In this document: positions 34,740-44,399 of the stretch, piece by piece
How positions within the stretch are numbered: position 1 is the first letter of the stretch
How the letters are laid out: every line of letters starts with the position of its first letter
NCBI GenBank assembly: GCA_033344875.1
Contig: JAWPMO010000001.1
Location: 4,904,627-4,968,626 of the forward strand
Source of the DNA: Ilumatobacteraceae bacterium
GTDB taxonomy: Bacteria > Actinomycetota > Acidimicrobiia > Acidimicrobiales > Ilumatobacteraceae
Direction of reading: 5' to 3'
Length of the DNA: 64,000 nucleotides
Position numbers and translations under genes: made by a program
Notes under the pieces: model-generated
Database searches by the model: none
What the model was told of the DNA's origin: nothing
The model's input: the letters and a program-made list of their open reading frames with translations, nothing else

Positions 34740-37190
34740 ATGGCGAGCGCAGCCACCTCCGATGTGTTCGTCGGCGTGGCGTCGATTCCGGATCGGGAAG
34801 ACTCGCTCCGGCGCGTGATCGACCGATTGCTGCCCCAGGCAGCGAAGATCGGCGTCTACCTCAACGGCTACGAGCGCATACCCGGCTTCCTTCGGCGGGA
34901 TCGCATCGTCGTCGAGCGTTCGCAGGATCACGGCGACGTCCGCGACAACGGGAAGTTCTTCTTCCTCGGGCAGTCGACCCAGCGGTACTACGCGACCGTC
35001 GACGACGACATCTCCTACCCGACCGACTACATCGAGAAGCTCACCGAGTTCCTCGTCGACGCCGACCAGCTGTCGGCAGTCGGCGTGCACGGCGCGCTGT
35101 ATCCCGACCCGATCATCGACCTGTTCGATGCCCGGGTGCTGCTCCACTTCGAGAAGTCGGCGGCGCACGTCGCGCCCGTCCACCTGCTCGGCACCGGCAC
35201 CACGATGTTCGATCAGCAGGCCTGGCAACTGAGGTTCGACGAGTTCGGCACCCCGGGAATGGCCGACGTCTGGTTCGCGAAGGCGGCTGTCGAGCGAGGT
35301 GCGAGTTGTTTCGTGGTGCCCCGCAAGCGGAAGTGGCTGCAGCCGATTCGCCCGGAGCGCGCCGGTGGTGGCGCGCTGTTCCACGAAGGACTGCACTCGA
35401 GCAGCGAGCAGGTCACCGTGCTGCGGGAGGCCAGGCCGTCGGCGGCCGGCACCGACGGCCTGGTCGGTTTCCTGCTGCGAAGTGATCGCTTCCTCGACCG
35501 GCTCAGCCTCCATCAAGCGCTGGATCTCGACCGGGTGCGCCGCCAGCTCGGCTTCGAACCGATCTCGGCGTCGATGGCAGCCGAGCTGCGTGAAGCCATC
35601 GAGCGGCGACGCCGAACCTGGTCACAGCCGGGGCAGCTTCCACCCGACGGTACGGCCGTCCACGGCAGCCTGATCGTCGACGTGCTGGCCGGCACCGTTA
35701 CCGCAGACAGCGTGGCCCCGTCCCTGTCGGTTCTCGACCGGACCAGCGCGTTGGTTGCACGCGATCCGGATGTCTGGAACGACCTGCCGTACGGGTTGCA
35801 GCTCGATTCCAGGTCGGATCGGTTCGACGAGGTGCGGTCTGCCGTACTCAGCGCCGGGATGCAGGCAACGGCGTCGGACGCCCACCGCCTCTGGGAACTC
35901 GATGAACGACGCGCTGCTGCGACGCTGGACCAAGCACTGGCGGCCGCGCGGGCGGGCGCCGAAGTCCCGTTCGAACGCCTTCCTGCCCTCGTCGAACAGG
36001 CGCGGGAGCGACCCGAGTCGGCCGCCAAATTCCTGTACGAGTTCCTGCAGATCCTCGACGGAGCTCGTTCCCCCGATGTCACGGGGTTGCGGCTCGCCTT
36101 CGGCGACGAGTTCGAATCGCTCGGCGTCGGACTTCCGGTGTGCCAGGCGCTGCTCCGCGCCGGCGACATCGACGCAGCACGACGGATCCTGACGCTCCTC
36201 CGGAAACGATCGCCGGCAGACGTCGATGTCAGACTCATGGCGGCTCGTCTCGACAGCGAGGTGGACGAGGGTGGCACGGTCGACCTACGCCCTGCCTTCT
36301 CGGTGATCGACGACCTGGTGCGCGGCGAGGGCCTGATCCCGTGGACCGAGCTGTTCCTGCCCGGGAGCGACGGCCACTGGATCCACCGGATGCGGGCTCC
36401 TCGGGCGCACGATTCCGACACGGCGCCCGACCGCACGGTCAGCGTGATCATGACGACCCACAACGACGAGACCACGATCGAGCCTGCGGTCGAATCGATC
36501 CTTGCATCCACCGGGGTCACGGTCGAATTGGTGATCGTCGACGACCGCAGCACCGACGGCACACTCGCCCGGGTGTCCGGTTTCGACGACCCGCGGATCA
36601 AGCTCGTCTCGAACGACCTCAACGTGGGGCCGTACGTGTCACGCAACCGAGCATTGGAGCGGTGTACGGGGCGCTACGTGGCGATCGCCGATGCCGACGA
36701 CTGGTCACACCCGCAGCGGCTGGCACACCAGTGTTCGCTCCTGGAGGCATCACCACACGTCCACGGGTGCAAGGTCGGCCACGTCAGGGTGTGTGCCAAC
36801 GGCGACATCGATCTGGAGAACAACTCTAGGTTCGTGGGGGAGGGACCGATGTCGTTGATGTTCCGCAGGTGGCTGGTCGACCACGTCGGAGGATTCGACC
36901 ACATCAGGACGCGTGGTGACGTCGAGTTCATGCGCCGCGTCCAGTCGCGGTTCGGGTCGACGTCGCTCGAGTCGGTCGGGGTACCGCTGGTGCTCGCCTC
37001 GTCGAGCCCTCACTCGAACTCGAAGCGGTTCTCGGAGGGGTCACTGAACCTGTACCGCACGGCATCTCGCCGATGGCACGAACGTCACCGTGGCCGCGAC
37101 AGTCTCTACGTACCGCTGACAGGGAGCCGTGCGCCGTTCATGGCGCCGGCCGACCTGGTGGTCACCGACGAGCCCGCGGCCCCCGGCTGA
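34740..37190 (+). CDS. Large two-domain glycosyltransferase
   Basis: 816 residues. The N-terminal domain (5-260) begins DVFVGVASIPDREDSLRRVI and holds YYATVDDDISYPTDYIEKL, a DxD-bearing GT-A unit of the type that copies known sugars onto glycans. Residues 300-555 are alanine-rich helical repeats. The C-terminal domain (about 562-800) is a GT2 unit: VSVIMTTHNDETTIEPAVES, LVIVDDRSTDGTLARVSG, NRALERCTGRYVAIADADDW. Two catalytic units in one chain suggest addition of a two-sugar repeat. GGGAGG is 9 nt before the ATG. Acceptor unknown. Confidence 0.82.
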   Translation: MASAATSDVFVGVASIPDREDSLRRVIDRLLPQAAKIGVYLNGYERIPGFLRRDRIVVERSQDHGDVRDNGKFFFLGQSTQRYYATVDDDISYPTDYIEKLTEFLVDADQLSAVGVHGALYPDPIIDLFDARVLLHFEKSAAHVAPVHLLGTGTTMFDQQAWQLRFDEFGTPGMADVWFAKAAVERGASCFVVPRKRKWLQPIRPERAGGGALFHEGLHSSSEQVTVLREARPSAAGTDGLVGFLLRSDRFLDRLSLHQALDLDRVRRQLGFEPISASMAAELREAIERRRRTWSQPGQLPPDGTAVHGSLIVDVLAGTVTADSVAPSLSVLDRTSALVARDPDVWNDLPYGLQLDSRSDRFDEVRSAVLSAGMQATASDAHRLWELDERRAAATLDQALAAARAGAEVPFERLPALVEQARERPESAAKFLYEFLQILDGARSPDVTGLRLAFGDEFESLGVGLPVCQALLRAGDIDAARRILTLLRKRSPADVDVRLMAARLDSEVDEGGTVDLRPAFSVIDDLVRGEGLIPWTELFLPGSDGHWIHRMRAPRAHDSDTAPDRTVSVIMTTHNDETTIEPAVESILASTGVTVELVIVDDRSTDGTLARVSGFDDPRIKLVSNDLNVGPYVSRNRALERCTGRYVAIADADDWSHPQRLAHQCSLLEASPHVHGCKVGHVRVCANGDIDLENNSRFVGEGPMSLMFRRWLVDHVGGFDHIRTRGDVEFMRRVQSRFGSTSLESVGVPLVLASSSPHSNSKRFSEGSLNLYRTASRRWHERHRGRDSLYVPLTGSRAPFMAPADLVVTDEPAAPG

Positions 37191-37199
37191 CGAACGGGC

Positions 37200-38588
37200 T
37201 CAGGCCGGATCGGTGGCCGGGTCGCCGGACTCCGACGATTCGTGGTCCGACGCGGCGTCGCCGTCGGCGCTCGCCGCATCATCGCCGTCGGCCGTCTCGG
37301 GCTGGATCGGCCGCGTCAAGGCTGCGAAGCCCCCGGGTGGCGTGATCAACGACTCCCACCCGAGCTCATCCCGCCAGCGAGCCATCGCTGCCTGTTCGCC
37401 GGGGCGGTGTGCGTCGTCGACGATGACCAGTGCCGTCTCGCCGAGGCGGCCACCCAGGAGCGGCACCGCTGGATAGCGGGCGAGTTTGCCCGTCGCCTGC
37501 GGTGGACCGTCGACGAGCAGCACGTCGATCTCGGCGATCTCCGCCAGGACGGACGGGTCGTACCACGGTTGGGTCCCGCCGCCGACCTCGACGTCGATCA
37601 ACGGGGCGTGCCGGACCTCGGCGAACTCACTGAGTCCGCGGCGGGCGAGATCGTCGGTCACGTAGTTGTAGAAGCGCTCGTCGTGTTCGAGGCTGACCAC
37701 CCGGCCGTGACCGCGGCGACGGAAGAACTCGGCGAGATAGATCGTCGAGGCGCCGGGACCACACTCGACCACCAACGAGCTGCCACGGGCTTCGACGTGC
37801 TCGAGGAGGTAGAGCAGTGCACCTGGGCCGATCGCCCATCCGCCGAGCGGCGGCGGCTTCTCCGTCACCGGGAAGCGCTCGGTGAGTCGCTGCAGCGAGT
37901 CGAACTCGGAGACCGCCTCGTCGACGAGGCGCCGGAAGTTCGTCACCACCTCGTTGCGGGAACGGCGGGTCAGTTCCTCGAGCACGCTGGCGCGCAGATC
38001 GTCGAACGCGGTGCGGCTGGTGGCCGCGAGCGTCTCGACCTCGCCGATCGTCGCCTCGAGGCGTTGGGTCGTCTCGTCCAGCCGGCGGCCGGTGACACTT
38101 GCCTCTCGTCGCGACACGTCGACGCCGCTGACGAGGGTGCCGAGTTCTCTCGTGGCCGATGCCAGTTCCCTGTCGACCGATCGGAATCCCCGTTCGATCG
38201 ACTCCAAGACGCTCGACGAGAGCTCGTCGGCAGCGCGTCGGGTCTCGAGTTCCTGACGTGCGAACGCCGATTGCACCGCAGCGAGCAGTTGTTCCGACTG
38301 TTTGCCGGTGTGCCCGGAGGCGGCGATCCCGTCCCTGAGGTTGGTCGTCATCTTCTCGATGGCTTCGGACAGCCGTGTCTCGCGTCGATGGTGCTCGGTC
38401 ATCAGACGGCGGATCCGTCGCTCGGACATGGCGACGAGTCCGCCGAGCGCCGCAGTGGACAGCGTCGTCAGCGCGACGACGACCACGAGCAGCCCGGTAC
38501 GGCCACCGACCAACCATGCCACGATCGCCGCCACGACCACGACGACCGCGCCGAACGCTGCGAGCACCTTGTTGCGACCGATCCTCAT
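37200..38588 (-). CDS. Membrane-anchored coiled-coil methyltransferase
   Basis: 462 residues. Two hydrophobic segments at about 9-27 and 30-52 are followed by a long helical coiled-coil region (about 55-250, heptad-like with ETRRAADELSSSVLESIERGF and similar) and a class I methyltransferase domain (about 262-425; LVVECGPGASTIYLAEFF, VSLEHDERFYNY, EIDVLLVDGPPQATGKLAR). The acidic tail is low complexity. The layout resembles, in a different order, chain-length regulators such as WbdD, where a coiled coil spaces a capping methyltransferase. Start overlaps the upstream GT stop (ATGA). Confidence 0.82.
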   Translation of the reverse strand: MRIGRNKVLAAFGAVVVVVAAIVAWLVGGRTGLLVVVVALTTLSTAALGGLVAMSERRIRRLMTEHHRRETRLSEAIEKMTTNLRDGIAASGHTGKQSEQLLAAVQSAFARQELETRRAADELSSSVLESIERGFRSVDRELASATRELGTLVSGVDVSRREASVTGRRLDETTQRLEATIGEVETLAATSRTAFDDLRASVLEELTRRSRNEVVTNFRRLVDEAVSEFDSLQRLTERFPVTEKPPPLGGWAIGPGALLYLLEHVEARGSSLVVECGPGASTIYLAEFFRRRGHGRVVSLEHDERFYNYVTDDLARRGLSEFAEVRHAPLIDVEVGGGTQPWYDPSVLAEIAEIDVLLVDGPPQATGKLARYPAVPLLGGRLGETALVIVDDAHRPGEQAAMARWRDELGWESLITPPGGFAALTRPIQPETADGDDAASADGDAASDHESSESGDPATDPA

Positions 38589-40090
38589 TGTGTCTTCACC
38601 TTCGTTTCCAGTGGGTTCATGATGGTCTGGGTCGTGCCGTAGCGACGTTCGATGCCGGCAAGGCGCATCGCAACATACTCGCCGTAGCCGTAGTCGCCGA
38701 CTCGACGCCATTCGTCTTCGTCCAGGATGGTCTCGAACACGACGCCGAGGCCGTAGATGGGGCCGGGGTCCGCATCGCGGGTGACGACGACGGTCCTCGC
38801 GATGTCGTCGGGTGACCAGGTGGCGACGAGTTGCCCGAGTTCGTCGCCGTCGAGATCGAGCGCGACGACGACACGATCGAGCGCCGGGGTGTGATCGGTC
38901 GGTGTCGACGTTCGAGCACCGGTGGGATACGGGCCGGGGCGCTCGGCGACCAGCCCGGCCAGGACCTCGGCGAACTCCTCGGCGCCGTTCATCGAGCCGA
39001 GCAGTTCGGTCGTCCGTCGAGCGATCTCCGGCTCGTACGGACGCAGCATGCGACGCACCGCCTGATCGAACTCTCGGCTGAAGATGTTCGCTGCCCACTG
39101 TGACCGACCACACAGCGACGCGAACTCCGCTCGACGGTACTGGTCGTCGATCCGAGCGCCGCGGTGCGGCACGAAGACGGCCGGGAGGCCGCTCGCGACG
39201 ACCTCGTGGAACGAGTTGTAGCCGGAACTCGACACGACCGCGTCGAACGCGTTGAAGAATCGGGCGACGGGATAGACGGGGGCCATGTGGATGCCGGGCA
39301 CCTCCCCGACCTCGCCACCGTGGAGCGGGTGCATCGGCGCGAACACGTGCGTGTCGCGACCGCCGTGGCGACGGATGGCCTGGGTGGCGCGGTCGATCAT
39401 TCGGCGGACTTCGTCGGAACTCCGATCGCCGACGTTCACCAGGACGGCGCGACCTTCGCGGGGTATCCCGAGGGCGTCTCGTGCCTCGTCAGCCGGTACG
39501 TAGTCGGCGGGGTCGACCATGACGACCGGTGCCGTCGAGACCGTGCCGGAGCGCTGGGCCGTGGTCGCCCCCTGGTCGATCACCGACGCCACGTCGCCCG
39601 GCTCGACGACGAGATCGAACTCGTCGCTGAGGGATACGGCTGCTCGGTTCTTGTCGGGTTGCCACAGCCCGCGCCGGGACCAGATGAAGCGGGTTCGGGG
39701 TGCGCGCTCGCGGAGCGCGGCGAAGATCCTCGGGGGCGACACATGGTCGACGACCACCGCACGGGTGTCCGTCGCCTCGATCACTTCGAGAAGTCGCTCC
39801 ATGATCATCGGCTCCCACTCCGGCTTGGTGATGTCGAGCCGACCGTAGGACGGGAAGTACTCCGTCGGGATCCCAGCCGACCGGGGCAGCGTGAAGCCGG
39901 CCGACATGGTCAGGAACAGAGGCTGGAACGCCCCTCGCGATCGCAGGGCGATCGCCAGCTGGCGAGTGAGATGCCCGAGCCCGATGCCGTTGTCGGTGTA
40001 GAACAGGACGACGGGGCGTGCGCTGCTCGAGTCGTCTTCGGCGGCCATATCCGCTTCGACCTTACTCCGCAGCCGGTCGCGGCGCGACAT
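38585..40090 (-). CDS. GT-B glycosyltransferase, MurG/GT28-like
   Basis: 501 residues from the ATG at 40090. GIGLGHLTRQLAIALRS is the N-terminal glycine loop of the GT28 group, VNVGDRSSDEVRRMID opens the second Rossmann domain, and SSSGYNSFHEVVASGLPAVFVPH is the nucleotide-sugar-binding region of MurG-like enzymes (GGxNSxxExxxxGxPxxxxP). About 110 C-terminal residues form an extra domain. Likely adds a hexose or N-acetylhexosamine to a lipid-linked or cytoplasmic glycan. Co-transcribed with the coiled-coil methyltransferase. Confidence 0.85.
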   Translation of the reverse strand: MSRRDRLRSKVEADMAAEDDSSSARPVVLFYTDNGIGLGHLTRQLAIALRSRGAFQPLFLTMSAGFTLPRSAGIPTEYFPSYGRLDITKPEWEPMIMERLLEVIEATDTRAVVVDHVSPPRIFAALRERAPRTRFIWSRRGLWQPDKNRAAVSLSDEFDLVVEPGDVASVIDQGATTAQRSGTVSTAPVVMVDPADYVPADEARDALGIPREGRAVLVNVGDRSSDEVRRMIDRATQAIRRHGGRDTHVFAPMHPLHGGEVGEVPGIHMAPVYPVARFFNAFDAVVSSSGYNSFHEVVASGLPAVFVPHRGARIDDQYRRAEFASLCGRSQWAANIFSREFDQAVRRMLRPYEPEIARRTTELLGSMNGAEEFAEVLAGLVAERPGPYPTGARTSTPTDHTPALDRVVVALDLDGDELGQLVATWSPDDIARTVVVTRDADPGPIYGLGVVFETILDEDEWRRVGDYGYGEYVAMRLAGIERRYGTTQTIMNPLETKVKTQ

Positions 40091-40131
40091 GGCCACTCGC
40101 CCGTCGCCGGCGGTGGGAACGCAACGTCACC

Positions 40132-41145
40132 TCAGTTCGGCTCGGCCGGGAGCACGTGTCTCCGGAACCAGTCGAAGAGCAACTCCTCGGTGCGTTCGAC
40201 GAGGTCGACGGAGCTGTCGGCGTCCGGCGTGGAGGCGACCGTCTCGGACGATGCCAACGCGTCGACATCACCGAGGACCGTCGTGCCGGGGGGAAACTTC
40301 GCGATTTCCTCCCGGGCCCACCCGACGCTCTTCTCGATGTGCTCTTCCGGAAACTTGATCCTCGAGCCGAGCCCGCTCTGCGCCGCCGGGAACAGCAGAT
40401 GCTCGAGCAGGAAGCCGCGGAACTCGTCGGCGTCGGGTCGTCGACGTGCGTTCGTGGTTCGGTTGACGCTGCGGAGCAGCTCGGCATCTTCCCAGCGCAG
40501 CGAAACGTTGCGGTCCTTCGCCGACAGTTCGGGCGCCGCGAGTTCGACGTCGTCGATCCGGGCGGCGCGCAGGAAGGCGTCCATGAGTTCGTCGCGGTCG
40601 AAGCTGTCGACGACGACCACCGACACGTCGGCGTGGTGCGTCCATCGGTCGACAGTATTACCGAATGCGTAGTTGCGCCACAGTCCTGACCCGGTGTCGC
40701 GTTCGTCGTGCATCCGGGCGAAGAACTCCGCGAGGCTCGCCTCCGAGCCGCGCTTCACGCCCTGCTGCCACGCCGAGAGCAACGTGCTGAGCATGTTCCT
40801 GACCGTGACCACGACGGTGTCGATGCCGCCGATTCGCTCGGCAAAACGATCCACCCCGGACTGGGGCATGCACGACAGCGCCTCGCTCGAGATCACGACG
40901 GTTTCGTCGGATGCCCGGATCGAATCGAGCAACGCGTCACCGGCGTGTTCCCAACGCTCCTGGTCGTGGACCCAGTAGATGTCGTTGCCGCAGAGTCCGT
41001 AGCAGGCGTGCTGCTGGTTGTACTTGGGGCCCGGGTACGAGATGCCGCTCCGGAGCAACGACTCGCGATTCTGTGCGAGCGTCTGCTGCATGAAGGTCGT
41101 GCCCGACTTCATCTGTCCGACGTGCACGATCACCCGGCGCGTCAT
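40132..41145 (-). CDS. PAPS-dependent sulfotransferase
   Basis: 337 residues. VIVHVGQMKSGTTFMQQTL is the 5'-phosphosulfate loop and VVVTVRNMLSTLLSAWQQGVK the 3'-phosphate segment with Arg and Ser. Full length for bacterial carbohydrate sulfotransferases. The ATG overlaps the stop of the upstream sulfotransferase (ATGA at 41142-41145), so two different sulfotransferases are made together, and the GT-B gene follows 41 bp later on the same strand. Acceptor unknown; a sugar of the local glycan is inferred. Confidence 0.86.
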   Translation of the reverse strand: MTRRVIVHVGQMKSGTTFMQQTLAQNRESLLRSGISYPGPKYNQQHACYGLCGNDIYWVHDQERWEHAGDALLDSIRASDETVVISSEALSCMPQSGVDRFAERIGGIDTVVVTVRNMLSTLLSAWQQGVKRGSEASLAEFFARMHDERDTGSGLWRNYAFGNTVDRWTHHADVSVVVVDSFDRDELMDAFLRAARIDDVELAAPELSAKDRNVSLRWEDAELLRSVNRTTNARRRPDADEFRGFLLEHLLFPAAQSGLGSRIKFPEEHIEKSVGWAREEIAKFPPGTTVLGDVDALASSETVASTPDADSSVDLVERTEELLFDWFRRHVLPAEPN

Positions 41146-42086
41146 GAGGGACGGTCCGTCCCTCCGGCCGAGTCGTCGGTCGCTGCGAGCGGTACCGGTC
41201 CGTACCCCAGCAGGTCACACAGATCCTGGTACCGAGCGTCGTCACAGACCATCGTCTGCGCAGCAGTGGAGAACAGGACCTGATACTTGTCGTCCTGTTT
41301 CCAGTCGCCGGCGGCAACCGACGAGTCGTAGTACGTCGTCCGGGCGTTGGTCGGCGCTGACTGGCCATGGGCGCGTCGTGTCATCCAGATCGGCTGGCGG
41401 TTGCCGCCGATCGTGTGGGCAGCGTGCTGCGAGAAGCGGGCGGGGTCGAAGGTGCCGTCGGCGATCCCGAGATGGGCCTCGAGGTGACGAAACGCGGCGA
41501 ACGAGTCGTCGTCCGCCTCGTCGGCACGGAACACGTGGGCGTCGGGACATGCGTCGGTGATCGTTCGGTAGCTTCGCAGGAAATGGGCGGCGGCCGAGTG
41601 CACGACCGGGACGAACTCGTCCAACGACCGATCGATCGTTGCGCCGATCTCGCCGAGGTCGTCGGTGTCGATGCCGAGACGCCGACGGCGGTTGTACAGA
41701 TGGCTCGCGATCAGACGCATCGGGTGTTTGCGAGGCGAGATGACGAAGTCGGGGCTGTCGTCATCGGGATCGGGCACCGACTTGGAGCCGTCGACGAGCA
41801 TCGTGATCTCCGGGTGACGTCGCAACAACGCTTGGTGGACGAGGGAGATCCGGTCGGCGTTCGACGCCTCGAGTTCGTCTCGGAGCTGCTCCGACCAGTA
41901 GTCGCAGGACGGCCCGCAGAAGTCGCAGCTGGGAAACCGGCCGTCGTTCTCGGCGGCGCGCCAACTCGACAGGTACCGGTAGATCTCGGAGCCGAAGAAC
42001 ACGCCGGTCCCGGTGTTCATCGCACACCCGAGCACCGTCGAGCCGCAGTACGAGGGCCCCACGATCCTCACGATCGACGCGTTCAC
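41142..42086 (-). CDS. Sulfotransferase-like protein with cysteine cluster
   Basis: 314 residues from the GTG at 42086, preceded by GGGGAG 7 nt upstream. IVRIVGPSYCGSTVLGCAMN is a P-loop like the 5'-PSB loop of sulfotransferases, and VDGSKSVPD followed by VISPRKHPMRLIASHLY fits the 3'-phosphate region of the wider sulfotransferase superfamily. A cluster of three cysteines (SCDFCGPSCDYW) near residue 52-63 is unusual and could bind a metal or form disulfides. Operon with the downstream 337-residue sulfotransferase. Confidence 0.78.
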   Translation of the reverse strand: MNASIVRIVGPSYCGSTVLGCAMNTGTGVFFGSEIYRYLSSWRAAENDGRFPSCDFCGPSCDYWSEQLRDELEASNADRISLVHQALLRRHPEITMLVDGSKSVPDPDDDSPDFVISPRKHPMRLIASHLYNRRRRLGIDTDDLGEIGATIDRSLDEFVPVVHSAAAHFLRSYRTITDACPDAHVFRADEADDDSFAAFRHLEAHLGIADGTFDPARFSQHAAHTIGGNRQPIWMTRRAHGQSAPTNARTTYYDSSVAAGDWKQDDKYQVLFSTAAQTMVCDDARYQDLCDLLGYGPVPLAATDDSAGGTDRPS

Positions 42087-42186
42087 GTCGGACTCCCCGA
42101 GGTCCCGAGCCGGGGGACGTGGAACCTCGTGGCGCCGGTGTGCGGCTGCGCGCCCCCAACGGGGACCTGGCACTGTTCGACGACCA

Positions 42187-43446
42187 TCACAACCGCTCGA
42201 CGTTCGCGCCGGTGAGCACTCCTCGGGTGTCGAACATCGCGCTCGCGGCACCGGTGACGGCGTCGAGGTCGAAGTCGTCGTGGGCTTGCAGGAGGACGAT
42301 CAGATCGGCATCGCCGGCGGCCTCGATCACATCGGTTCGCCGGGGGACGTCGATGTCGTCGATGCTCCACGAATCGACATAGGGGTCCCCGTACTCCACT
42401 TGGGCGCCGAGTTCGAGGAGTCGGCGTCCGATCGGGCGAGCGGGCGACTCCCGTTCGTCGGCGATGTTCTTCTTGTAGGTCACGCCGAGGAGCAGGATGC
42501 GAGCGTTCTTGACCGACTTGGCTTCGTCGTTGAGGATTCGGATGACGCGCGAGACCACATAGGCGGGCATCCGGGCCGAGATCTCCTGTGCCAGTTCGAC
42601 GAACCGGAAGGGGTACCCCAGCGTGCGAACCTTGTACGACAGGTAGTTCGGATCAATCGGGATGCAATGGCCGCCGACACCGGGGCCCGGGTAGAACGCC
42701 TGATACCCGAATGGCTTCGTGCTGGCAGCCGCGATCGACTCCCAGAGGTCGATGCCCAGGTCGTGGCAGAAGATCGCCATCTCGTTCATCAACGCGATGT
42801 TCACGTGCCGGTAGGTGTTCTCCAGCAGCTTGGCCATCTCCGCTTCGCGCGTGCCCGAGGTCGGCACGACGGTGTCGATGAAGCGTTGGTACAGCGCGAC
42901 GGCCGCGCTGGTCGACTGCTCGTTGACGCCACCGACGACCTTGGGGGTGTTCTGCACGCCGTACACGGCGTTGCCCGGGTCGATGCGCTCGGGCGAGTAC
43001 GCGAGATCGAAGTCGGTGCCGGCGACGAGTCCGGTCTGTTCGAGGATGGGGCGGACGACGTCCTCGGTCGTACCCGGGTAGGTGGTGGATTCCAGCACCA
43101 CCAGCGTGGATGGCCGAAGATGCCGGGCGACCGATTCGGTCGCCGCCTTCACCGCCGCCAGGTCGGGACCACCCGACTCGTCGAGCGGCGTCGGTACGCA
43201 GATCACGACCGCCGAGGCGGTTTCGAACACGGTCGGGTCGGACGACGCCAAGAACCCGGATTCGACCATCTTGCGGACGTCGTCGTCGTCGAGGTCGTCG
43301 ACATGGCTGCGACCGTTGTTCAGCGCGTCGATCGTGGTGGTGTCGACATCGAAGCCGACCACTCGGAGTCCTTTGGCGACCGCCTGTTGGGCGAGCGGCA
43401 GGCCGACGTAACCCAGCCCGACGATCACGAGGTCAGTTCCGCTCAT
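42187..43446 (-). CDS. UDP-N-acetylglucosamine 6-dehydrogenase-like nucleotide-sugar dehydrogenase
   Basis: 419 residues. N-terminal NAD-binding LVIVGLGYVGLPLAQQA; catalytic cysteine in FYPGPGVGGHCIPIDPNYLSYK; FGVTYKKNIADERESPA-type motif in the C-terminal domain (LGVTYKKNIADERESPA). The GPGxGGHCIPxDPxYL form is that of WbpA/WecC-type enzymes that oxidise UDP-N-acetylhexosamines to uronic acids rather than UDP-glucose dehydrogenase. The product would place an acidic amino-sugar in the local glycan. AAAGGAC ribosome site before the ATG. Downstream of the GT2/GT4 pair on the same strand. Confidence 0.9.
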   Translation of the reverse strand: MSGTDLVIVGLGYVGLPLAQQAVAKGLRVVGFDVDTTTIDALNNGRSHVDDLDDDDVRKMVESGFLASSDPTVFETASAVVICVPTPLDESGGPDLAAVKAATESVARHLRPSTLVVLESTTYPGTTEDVVRPILEQTGLVAGTDFDLAYSPERIDPGNAVYGVQNTPKVVGGVNEQSTSAAVALYQRFIDTVVPTSGTREAEMAKLLENTYRHVNIALMNEMAIFCHDLGIDLWESIAAASTKPFGYQAFYPGPGVGGHCIPIDPNYLSYKVRTLGYPFRFVELAQEISARMPAYVVSRVIRILNDEAKSVKNARILLLGVTYKKNIADERESPARPIGRRLLELGAQVEYGDPYVDSWSIDDIDVPRRTDVIEAAGDADLIVLLQAHDDFDLDAVTGAASAMFDTRGVLTGANVERL

Positions 43447-43508
43447 TGGTTGTCCTTTCACCGAAGACGTGTGCAGTGGGAGATCTGCGGGGCGAGTGGG
43501 ATGTCTCG

Positions 43509-44399
43509 CTACGCATCGAACACCAGCCGCCTGAATCGACCGCGCAGGATGAACAGGATCTCGAGACCGAGAATCCATGCCAGCGCCAGCGAATGATCGT
43601 TGGCCCGTGCGTACCGGCGGGCCACCCGGTAGTGGTGCCGTCGCCACTTGCGGGCGTTCCGCATGCCGTACGACACGTAGTGGTGGCGGTGTGTGCGCCA
43701 GATCCGGTTCCACGAGCGCCAGACGTCCATCGTGCCGCGTCCGCTGTCTTCCTTGTGGTACACGCACAGCGGCGCCTCGGTGTCGACCCGTCGGAACCGT
43801 CCGCCGAGTTCGGCGAACCGGATGAAGTAGCCGAGATCCTGCAGCCGGGGGAGTCGCTCGTCGAACGGCCCGGCCTCGAGGAACGTGGTACGGAGGCCCA
43901 TCATCAGCCACAGGTAGCCGCCGAAGCTGGCATCGAGGAGCGACCTCATCGGATCGTCCGGCTCCTCGGGTGCCATCAGCTTCGGACCACTCCAGTCGGG
44001 GCGGAGCCAGTGATAGTTCGTGTAGACGAGGAGGCCGTCCAGGTGGCCGGTGCCGAGTTCGGTTTCGACCCGCCCGAGTTCGTCCAGCTGCGCTCGGAGC
44101 ATGCCCGGGTACTTCTCGTCGTCGGCATCGAGCCAGGTGAGGAAGCGTCCACGGGCCGATTGCAGCAGCAGGTTGCGCGTGTAGGGGCGACCGCGGTTGC
44201 GGGCATTGGCGATCAGACGGATCTGGTGGATCTCGTCGGAGAGCCGCTCGACGATCGCGCGCGTGTCGTCCGTCGACCCGTCGTCGCAGACGAGGATCTC
44301 GACCTCCCCGTCGACCTCGTCGACGCAGATCGAGCGGATCGCCCGCTCGATGTGATCGTGAGCGTTGTACGCCGGTATGCAGATCGTGAGGGTGGTCAC
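43509..44399 (-). CDS. Glycosyltransferase family 2
   Basis: 296 residues from the GTG at 44399, preceded by GAGGAAGG at 8 nt. GT-A elements: LTICIPAYNAHDHIERAIRS, LVCDDGSTDDTRAIVE, NARNRGRPYTRN and the DxD motif in TWLDADDEKYPGML. The C-terminal 70 residues are basic and hydrophobic and probably lie on the membrane. Its start overlaps the stop of the GT4 gene (GTGA). Donor and acceptor unknown. Confidence 0.87.
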   Translation of the reverse strand: MTTLTICIPAYNAHDHIERAIRSICVDEVDGEVEILVCDDGSTDDTRAIVERLSDEIHQIRLIANARNRGRPYTRNLLLQSARGRFLTWLDADDEKYPGMLRAQLDELGRVETELGTGHLDGLLVYTNYHWLRPDWSGPKLMAPEEPDDPMRSLLDASFGGYLWLMMGLRTTFLEAGPFDERLPRLQDLGYFIRFAELGGRFRRVDTEAPLCVYHKEDSGRGTMDVWRSWNRIWRTHRHHYVSYGMRNARKWRRHHYRVARRYARANDHSLALAWILGLEILFILRGRFRRLVFDA

